This document shows positions 59,423-64,000 of a DNA stretch of 64,000 nt, one piece after another. A model generated the notes under the pieces. The model was not told the DNA's origin and searched no databases. It worked only from the letters and a program-made list of their open reading frames with translations. Both the position numbers and the translations under genes were made by a program. This stretch comes from JAAZKV01 sp041659525. Its GTDB lineage: Archaea; Iainarchaeota; Iainarchaeia; Iainarchaeales; JAAZKV01. The DNA lies in NCBI GenBank assembly GCA_041659525.1, contig JBAZYC010000001.1, forward strand, positions 248,001 to 312,000, written 5' to 3'. How positions within the stretch are numbered: position 1 is the stretch's first letter; the number at the start of each line of letters is the position of its first letter.

Positions 59423-59926
59423 TCACTTCTTGTCAGCTGCTGGTTTTGCAGGAGCCGCTGGTTTTCCAGCATCTTTCTTTGCTACCCCTACTGTTCCGCC
59501 TTTTCCTCTGTGTTTGCTCTTTGTCTTTTGGCCTCTTACAGTCAATCCCCACATGTGTCTTAAACCTTTGTAGGATTTGATTTCAGCAAGTCTAGTCAAA
59601 TCATTTCTTAATGCAAATGCTAATTCGTTCATAGTTAAGTGTTTGTTTGTTCCTAGTTCGAAATCATTTTGTCTGTTAAGTGTCCAAACTGGTAACTTGT
59701 GTTTTTCTGGAGCAGAAATAATTTCTTCCAATTTTTTTATTTCTTCTTGAGTTAATTCTCCAAGTCTTCTATTAGCAGAAATTTTGTTTTCTTTTCTAAA
59801 TTCAGTTGCTATTAATCCACCCATTCTTTGGCCGATTCCTTTTATTCCTTGTATTGCTAATTCAATACTTTTTGTGCCGTCAAGGTCTTTTCCTATTACA
59901 CGAACTATATAATTAAATTCTGCCAT
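59423..59926 (-). CDS. rps13: Ribosomal protein S13 (uS13)
   Basis: 167 residues: FNYIVRVIGKDLDGTKSIELAIQGIKGIGQRMG, LRNDLTRLAEIKSYKGLRHMWGLTVRGQKTKSKHRGKGGTVGV. The ending is an Ala/Pro/Lys tail of about 15 residues. Cbf5/TruB, Cmk and related genes often found near S13 are not here. Confidence 0.96.
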   Translation of the reverse strand: MAEFNYIVRVIGKDLDGTKSIELAIQGIKGIGQRMGGLIATEFRKENKISANRRLGELTQEEIKKLEEIISAPEKHKLPVWTLNRQNDFELGTNKHLTMNELAFALRNDLTRLAEIKSYKGLRHMWGLTVRGQKTKSKHRGKGGTVGVAKKDAGKPAAPAKPAADKK

Positions 59927-59975
59927 TTTTCATCAACTCTCAAAAATCATTTTCAAAATTCCATTTTTTTTAAAT

Positions 59976-60197
59976 TTACTTTTTTGCTTTCATTGCTTTT
60001 ACCACACCATCGTGCGATTCTTCTTCTTTTACTTTTACTTGTTCATTTAGTGGAAACAAGTGGAGCATGTTGCATTCTTTTCTTTTTACTTTTGGTCCGT
60101 CAACTAAAACTCTTCCGTTTTTTGGTTTAGTTAGAACTACTACGCTTCTTCCTGCTTCTCTTCCTTTTGTTTTAATGCAAACTTGTCCGATTTCCAT
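59976..60197 (-). CDS. rpl14e: Ribosomal protein L14e (eL14)
   Basis: 73 residues: MEIGQVCIKTKGREAGRSVVVLTKPKNGRVLVDGPKVKRKECNMLHLFPL, the KOW-like L14e fold. The ATG at 60197 is preceded by TTGGTG. Cmk, which commonly separates L34e and L14e in archaea, is missing. Confidence 0.95.
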   Translation of the reverse strand: MEIGQVCIKTKGREAGRSVVVLTKPKNGRVLVDGPKVKRKECNMLHLFPLNEQVKVKEEESHDGVVKAMKAKK

Positions 60198-60220
60198 AAA
60201 CACCAACTCAACATTTTCTT

Positions 60221-60562
60221 TTATTCTAAATCTGCTCTCTTAATTGCTTGTTTAACATATTTTCTATATTTTTCGTCAACTTCTTCCATTTTTTTAATTC
60301 CAGCTAAAACTTTTCCCATTTCAACGAATACTTTTGCTCTTGCTTCGCCTGATAGTACTCCTCCAAAAGGAACGCTTGGTCTCTTTTGTGTTTTGCTGTG
60401 TTTGTTTAAATTACATTTTGTTTCGTGTGGTACTCCGTGTAAACTCTTTTTTGTTAGTGAGCACACAGATTTTTTGTGTTTTCCTTTGAAGTACTCTCTC
60501 TTTGTAGATGAAGAGGATTTCTTATTTGTATATTTCAATCTTCGTTCTTGTGGTGTTGCCAT
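60221..60562 (-). CDS. rpl34e: Ribosomal protein L34e (eL34), zinc ligands degraded
   Basis: 113 residues, longer than the typical archaeal L34e of about 90. RPSVPFGGVLSGEARAKVF and SLHGVPHETKCNLNKHSKTQKRPS match the conserved block (LHGVPR...KRPSRPYGGVLC). The two CxxC zinc pairs of the family are reduced to isolated cysteines (CSLTKKS and TKCNLNK), and the Cys of GGVLC is Ser. The zinc site is therefore probably lost. The C-terminus is a long helix ending RADLE. Confidence 0.92.
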   Translation of the reverse strand: MATPQERRLKYTNKKSSSSTKREYFKGKHKKSVCSLTKKSLHGVPHETKCNLNKHSKTQKRPSVPFGGVLSGEARAKVFVEMGKVLAGIKKMEEVDEKYRKYVKQAIKRADLE

Positions 60563-60612
60563 TTTTTATCAACTCTTAAAAATCAATTCATTTTTGCATT
60601 TTTCTCATTTTT

Positions 60613-61110
60613 TTAATTCATTTTTTGTTTTAACTTATCATATCCTTTTTCAATAAAACTCATAATGATGGCTGAAATCATATAATAAAAGAAATACATT
60701 TTGTAATAACCTGCAGTCATTGCGAAACCAACTGGTATCCAACTCACCGGATTCAATAAATAAAAATTATTGAATGTTGGCAGAGGAATTATTGACACCA
60801 AATTTTGTCCGTTGTACAAGCTACCGAGGAACCAAAACGCTACTAAGAATGCAGGCATTGTGAACAAACTCAACTTTAAGTTCATGTTCATCATTTCAGT
60901 GTTCTGCTTCAAGATTTGCGTTTGCAATTCTTCAATCTCTTTCTTGTTTTTTTCAGCCTCCTTTAACAATAAATTAAATCTCTTTTGATCTGCTTTAATA
61001 CTGCTTTGATATTCTAACATTTTTTTTCTGTCAATTAATTTTCTTTGTAATATTTTTGATATTAATGCAAGAGCGATTGTCGCTAGGAAAATCACTATTG
61101 CTGCTTCCAA
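60613..61110 (-). CDS. EMC3/TMCO1/DUF106 membrane insertase family protein
   Basis: 165-residue membrane protein of the Oxa1 superfamily (archaeal Ylp-type insertase). Topology: one N-terminal membrane helix (IVIFLATIALALISKIL), a cytoplasmic coiled coil (LEYQSSIKADQKRFNLLLKEAEKNKKEIEELQTQIL), then NMNLKLSLFTMPAFLVAFWFLGSLYN and two helices. It lies downstream of secY in the ribosomal cluster, its conserved archaeal neighbour, consistent with a role in membrane protein insertion at the translocon. Confidence 0.92.
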   Translation of the reverse strand: MEAAIVIFLATIALALISKILQRKLIDRKKMLEYQSSIKADQKRFNLLLKEAEKNKKEIEELQTQILKQNTEMMNMNLKLSLFTMPAFLVAFWFLGSLYNGQNLVSIIPLPTFNNFYLLNPVSWIPVGFAMTAGYYKMYFFYYMISAIIMSFIEKGYDKLKQKMN

Positions 61111-61229
61111 ATATTACACCTTAAAATTACTCACCAGAGTAACAATTTTCTTAAAGGCAACGTTTTAAAAGGTTCTCAAAGACTTTGCAAAAATCGTGTT
61201 TTGCGCTGTTTTTGACCCTTTAATTGCCT

Positions 61230-61312
61230 GTAAAAACATTGTTTTTACCTGTAAAAATAACATTTTTTGCATGTAAAATTACAAAATTTTGCCAATAAAA
61301 ACTTTGTTTTTA
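61230..61312. repeat. Four tandem A/T-rich hairpins downstream of secY
   Basis: GTAAAAAC...GTTTTTAC-type inverted repeats at 61230-61248, 61253-61268, 61275-61290 and 61296-61312, separated by short CCTGT, GCATGT and GCCAA spacers. On the minus strand they follow the secY stop by about 65 bases. There is no ORF; 61111-61378 is otherwise empty. Confidence 0.75.
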
Positions 61313-61378
61313 CGACATTTTTTCTTTTTTTTCTAAAACTTTTTTTTAATTTTTTTGATTTTATTAATTTAAATTTAA

Positions 61379-62770
61379 TTAATTCATTTTTCCAAGCAAT
61401 TTTCCGATTGCTTCTTGTTGTGTTTTTGCAATTTCTTCGTAGAATCTATAAACTATTCCAACTGTTAGTAATATTCCTGTTCCGCTTGCTACTCCCGCTA
61501 AAACGAAATCTCCCATTCCAGCTAGTAATGCAACAAATATTGAGCCTAGAATTGTGATTGGAGGAATGTATCTTTCAAGTACTTTTTCTATTACTCTTTT
61601 ATCTCTTCTAAATCCTGGTATTTGCATTCCACTTCTTTCAAGTTGTGCAGCCACTGCTTCTGTGCTTTGATTTCCCATTTGTACCCAGAACCATCCAAAA
61701 ACAACACATGCTATACTTAATAATACTAAAAATAATACTCCTTGCAATAAAGCTAGGGTGGTTGTGGTAGTAATTCCTTGTATTAAAACTCCGTGGAGTA
61801 AACTCATCCCACCAATATTAGGGATTTGCACTGCCCAAGAAATTCCGTTCATAAAATCTCCAATAAAAGGAATTTTTGCCATAAATAATGCCCATAGTCT
61901 TATGTTCATAAATAATGCCATTGCTAAAATCACAGGCATGTTACTAACGTACAAGAATTTTACAGGGTATCTTCCACCAGTTCCTTTGTAACCCATTGTA
62001 ATTGGAATATTAACGTGCATTCCTTCTGCAAATACTACTACTAAGAAAATTATTATTACTCCAATTAACGGAAGCAGTAATAGCGGATCCCCAGTCATCA
62101 TTGATCTCCAAAGTATTCCGCCTGTTTCAAGAGCTGGATTTAATGCTGAAGAGATTGGAGGAAGGAATGTTTGCCAGAATAATCCACCTGCAACTCCTGC
62201 TGCAATGAATAAACTTACTCCTGAACCTATTCCGTATTTTGAAACTATTTCATCTAAATATAATAAAATTAATGAACCAATTGCTATTTGTAGAGTTAAG
62301 AACCAAGTCATAGGATTAAATAAACCTGCTCCGCCCATTGGGGTTAGTAGTCCGCTTCCAACATAAATATATCCTTCAACAAAACAAAGAGCTACTGCAA
62401 GTATTTTTTGTAACTGTTGGAATTTTGCTCTTCCTTCAGTAGAATGAATATCTAATTGAATTAACTGTGCCCCAATAAATAATTGCAAAAATATTGATGC
62501 CATTACTATTGGACCAATTCCTGCGGTAATTAGTGTTCCTACTTCACTTGCGAGCAGAGTTTGTGCGAACATTATTTGTTGAACGCTAGTTGACATTGTG
62601 TCTAGCCCAACTAAATTAATGTTTGCTAGTACAAAGAAAATAATTAGTGCTGCAACTGTCCAAAGCATTTTTGTTTTGAACGTAATTTCTTTTTCAGATT
62701 TTTTAATTTCGGGTAAGTACTGGGATATTCCTGCTAAAAAGTCAATTATTGCTCCCAACAAACCCACCAA
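61379..62770 (-). CDS. secY: Protein translocase subunit SecY
   Basis: 463 residues, ten membrane helices; the channel-forming subunit of the Sec translocon. Visible blocks include ITAGIGPIVMASIFLQLF (TM2 plug region), ADLYIYGSGLLTPMGG-like VEGYIYVGSGLLTPMGGAG, IGSLILLYLDEIVSKYGIGSGVSLFIAAG, VVVFAEGMHVNIPITMGYKGTGGRYPVKFLYVSNMPVILA and VQMGNQSTEAVAAQL (C5/C6 loop). Adk, usually next in archaea, is not downstream. The gap to L15 is 150 bases and carries a hairpin. Confidence 0.97.
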   Translation of the reverse strand: MVGLLGAIIDFLAGISQYLPEIKKSEKEITFKTKMLWTVAALIIFFVLANINLVGLDTMSTSVQQIMFAQTLLASEVGTLITAGIGPIVMASIFLQLFIGAQLIQLDIHSTEGRAKFQQLQKILAVALCFVEGYIYVGSGLLTPMGGAGLFNPMTWFLTLQIAIGSLILLYLDEIVSKYGIGSGVSLFIAAGVAGGLFWQTFLPPISSALNPALETGGILWRSMMTGDPLLLLPLIGVIIIFLVVVFAEGMHVNIPITMGYKGTGGRYPVKFLYVSNMPVILAMALFMNIRLWALFMAKIPFIGDFMNGISWAVQIPNIGGMSLLHGVLIQGITTTTTLALLQGVLFLVLLSIACVVFGWFWVQMGNQSTEAVAAQLERSGMQIPGFRRDKRVIEKVLERYIPPITILGSIFVALLAGMGDFVLAGVASGTGILLTVGIVYRFYEEIAKTQQEAIGKLLGKMN

Positions 62771-62874
62771 ACCATTTACAATTTAATATAACAACATTAA
62801 AAGTATTTATATACTTTTTTTCATGAATTAAAAACTTTTTAATAACTTTTTCATTTGTTTTTATTCACTCGCTC

Positions 62875-62896
62875 AAGCCCCCCTCAAAAGGGCTTT
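62875..62896 (-). promoter_or_regulatory. Hairpin between L15 and secY
   Basis: AAGCCC...GGGCTT inverted repeat (6-bp stem, possible extra G-C pairs), 25 bases past the L15 stop and 105 bases before the SecY ATG. No T-run follows on the minus strand, so it may be a processing or attenuation site rather than a terminator. Confidence 0.45.
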
Positions 62897-62920
62897 AAAA
62901 AATTTTTTTATGAAAAGGAT

Positions 62921-63430
62921 TTATTCCTTTTCATTAATTTCTCCTTCAGCACTTTCGAATTCTAAGTCTTCATCTTCTTCGTCTCCAACGATTTTTTCGT
63001 CAGCTTCGATTCCTTCTTTTGCGAAGTCAAATTTTCCGCCTGCTGCTTTTATTTTTTTAATTGCTTCTTTTGAAGCATTTATTTTCAAAACAATTTTGCT
63101 TGTTACCTTTCCTTCACTTAACACTTTTTGGTAACCTGATTTCTTGTCTACAATATATTTTTCTCCTTCCTTAGTTGCTTTTCCTTTCGCAACTAATTCA
63201 TTCAGAATCAAATTTAATTTTCCTACAGAGATTGTAATTAATTTTCTTGCATGCTTCAATCTGTATTTTCTATCTTTTAATCTTCCTATTGAGTGGAATC
63301 TTGATTTGTTTGCTCCTGCATTTCCTCTTCCGCCTCTGCATCCAGCCCCTCTTCTATTCTTTGTGTTTCCTGCGCCCATTGTTCTTTGTCCTCTTAATTT
63401 GTTCTTTTTTCTTCTTTTTCGATCAGCCAT
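62921..63430 (-). CDS. rpl15: Ribosomal protein L15 (uL15)
   Basis: 169 residues: RRKKNKLRGQRTMGAGNTKNRRGAGCRGGRGNAGANKSRFHSIG is the Gly/Arg-rich archaeal N-terminus. KVTSKIVLKINASKEAIKKIKAAGGKF is the C-terminal domain. An acidic tail (EKIVGDEEDEDLEFESAEGE) is extra. It follows L30 by 32 bases. Confidence 0.96.
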   Translation of the reverse strand: MADRKRRKKNKLRGQRTMGAGNTKNRRGAGCRGGRGNAGANKSRFHSIGRLKDRKYRLKHARKLITISVGKLNLILNELVAKGKATKEGEKYIVDKKSGYQKVLSEGKVTSKIVLKINASKEAIKKIKAAGGKFDFAKEGIEADEKIVGDEEDEDLEFESAEGEINEKE

Positions 63431-63462
63431 AATTTCACCTGCGCATTCAACATTTTATAAAT

Positions 63463-63891
63463 TTACATCATTCTTACTATTAAATCACTTATTTTTTCTT
63501 TTCTATTTCCGCTTGCTCCGCCTAAAACGAATGGAACTTTGATTCCTTTTCTCTCGTATCCTTTTCTCGGAGGACTCATTCTGAAGCAATTAACAATTCC
63601 TACTTGGTTCATTGTTTTGCCTTTCTTTAATTCTTCAACTACTTTTTTAGCATCAATTTTTGTTCCTTCTTCTATAGGAGTTGCTTTTTTTGTAATTAAT
63701 TCTTTTAAAACTTCGTCAGAAATGTTTCCGAATGCAACGTAGTCTTGTACCATCATTATCATTCTTTTTGTTTGTTCGTCTTCTTGCCAAACACTCAGGT
63801 TGCTTACTCTCTTTAGACCCAAAAGCTCAAGAGTAGTGCTTATTTTTGGTGCTATGTTTACTGTGCCTCTGATTCTTATTACTGCATACAT
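63463..63891 (-). CDS. rpl30: Ribosomal protein L30 (uL30), archaeal long form
   Basis: 142 residues: YAVIRIRGTVNIAPKISTTLELLGLKRVSNLSVWQED at the start and FRMSPPRKGYERKGIKVPFVLGGASGNRKEKI at the end. This is the archaeal/eukaryotic length with C-terminal extension. GGTTGTGAT precedes the ATG. Confidence 0.96.
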   Translation of the reverse strand: MYAVIRIRGTVNIAPKISTTLELLGLKRVSNLSVWQEDEQTKRMIMMVQDYVAFGNISDEVLKELITKKATPIEEGTKIDAKKVVEELKKGKTMNQVGIVNCFRMSPPRKGYERKGIKVPFVLGGASGNRKEKISDLIVRMM

Positions 63892-63964
63892 ATCATCACA
63901 ACCTTTCTATATCCATTTTTTTTTAAAAACCATTTTTTATTATTTTTTCATAATGCTTTTCAAT

Positions 63965-64000
63965 TTACATTGATCTTGTTTCTTTTGCCATTTTTCTTTC
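63965..64000 (-). CDS. 3' end of an upstream gene, probably ribosomal protein S5
   Basis: The last 11 codons and a TAA are in frame on the minus strand (residues ERKMAKETRSM). Since L30 is followed upstream by S5 in the archaeal spc operon, this is probably the S5 C-terminus. The fragment is too short to confirm by sequence. Confidence 0.45.
   Translation of the reverse strand, partial: ERKMAKETRSM

Overview
This window looks like part of an AT-rich archaeal genome. It carries eukaryote-type ribosomal proteins (S24e, S27ae, S28e, S6e, L7Ae, L14e, L18e, L24e, L34e), archaeal RNA polymerase subunits (Rpo3/D, Rpo7/E', Rpo10/N, Spt4), aIF2-gamma, aIF5B, Kae1, Taw1/TYW1, a TrmB regulator, and tRNA genes with introns after position 37. 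Gaps are small. adk, cmk, cbf5, rpoK and eno are missing from their usual places in the ribosomal clusters, and there are giant secreted proteins and many orphans. Together this suggests a reduced DPANN-type lineage; the phylum cannot be settled from the window. Starts are usually preceded by GGTGA about 5-6 bases away, and I used this to choose several starts.

Layout. 1-1.0 kb: a tyrosine recombinase running off the left edge, next to an intron-containing tRNA-Tyr. 1.1-3.7 kb: a PAP2 phosphatase, an orphan and the wyosine enzyme TYW1. 3.8-17.9 kb: a minus-strand surface-protein island with two giant anchored proteins (1750 and 2177 aa) sharing a C-terminal module, a Cys-rich protein with a possible sorting tail, and a 55-aa membrane protein. 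18-34.7 kb: mixed housekeeping and accessory genes (zinc-ribbon, possible Imm1-like and nuclease proteins; P-type ATPase beside a voltage-gated channel; SAH hydrolase beside a PfkB kinase; ABC-F; acetate kinase; methyltransferase; HAD; DUF116). 34.8-39.2 kb: a second secreted-protein island, with two paralogues that share a nearly identical pilin-like N-terminus but carry different repeat domains. 39.3-50.9 kb: translation and transcription cluster L7Ae-S28e-L24e-Ndk-aIF5B-S6e-aIF2gamma-HIT-PIN-Rpo7-Spt4-S24e-S27ae-(CPBP)-Kae1-RpiA-like. 51.1-54.8 kb: a 29-codon ORF coupled to a radical SAM/SPASM gene, GluRS and TrmB. 55-64 kb: S5(end)-L30-L15-SecY-EMC3-L34e-L14e-S13-S4-S11-Rpo3-tRNA-Leu-L18e-L13-S9-Rpo10-S2.

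Most notable: (1) the small peptide ORF plus radical SAM/SPASM enzyme, a RiPP-like pair; (2) arrays of short tandem palindromes starting at or just past stop codons, each with its own sequence, several apparently duplicating the end of the gene; (3) covariation at the 18-55 elbow pair across the five tRNAs; (4) a 130-residue His-rich extension on aIF2-gamma; (5) a shared IPDSxPL C-terminal tail on secreted proteins. No stretch longer than 300 bases is empty; the longest gap, 44177-44469, is a hairpin array.
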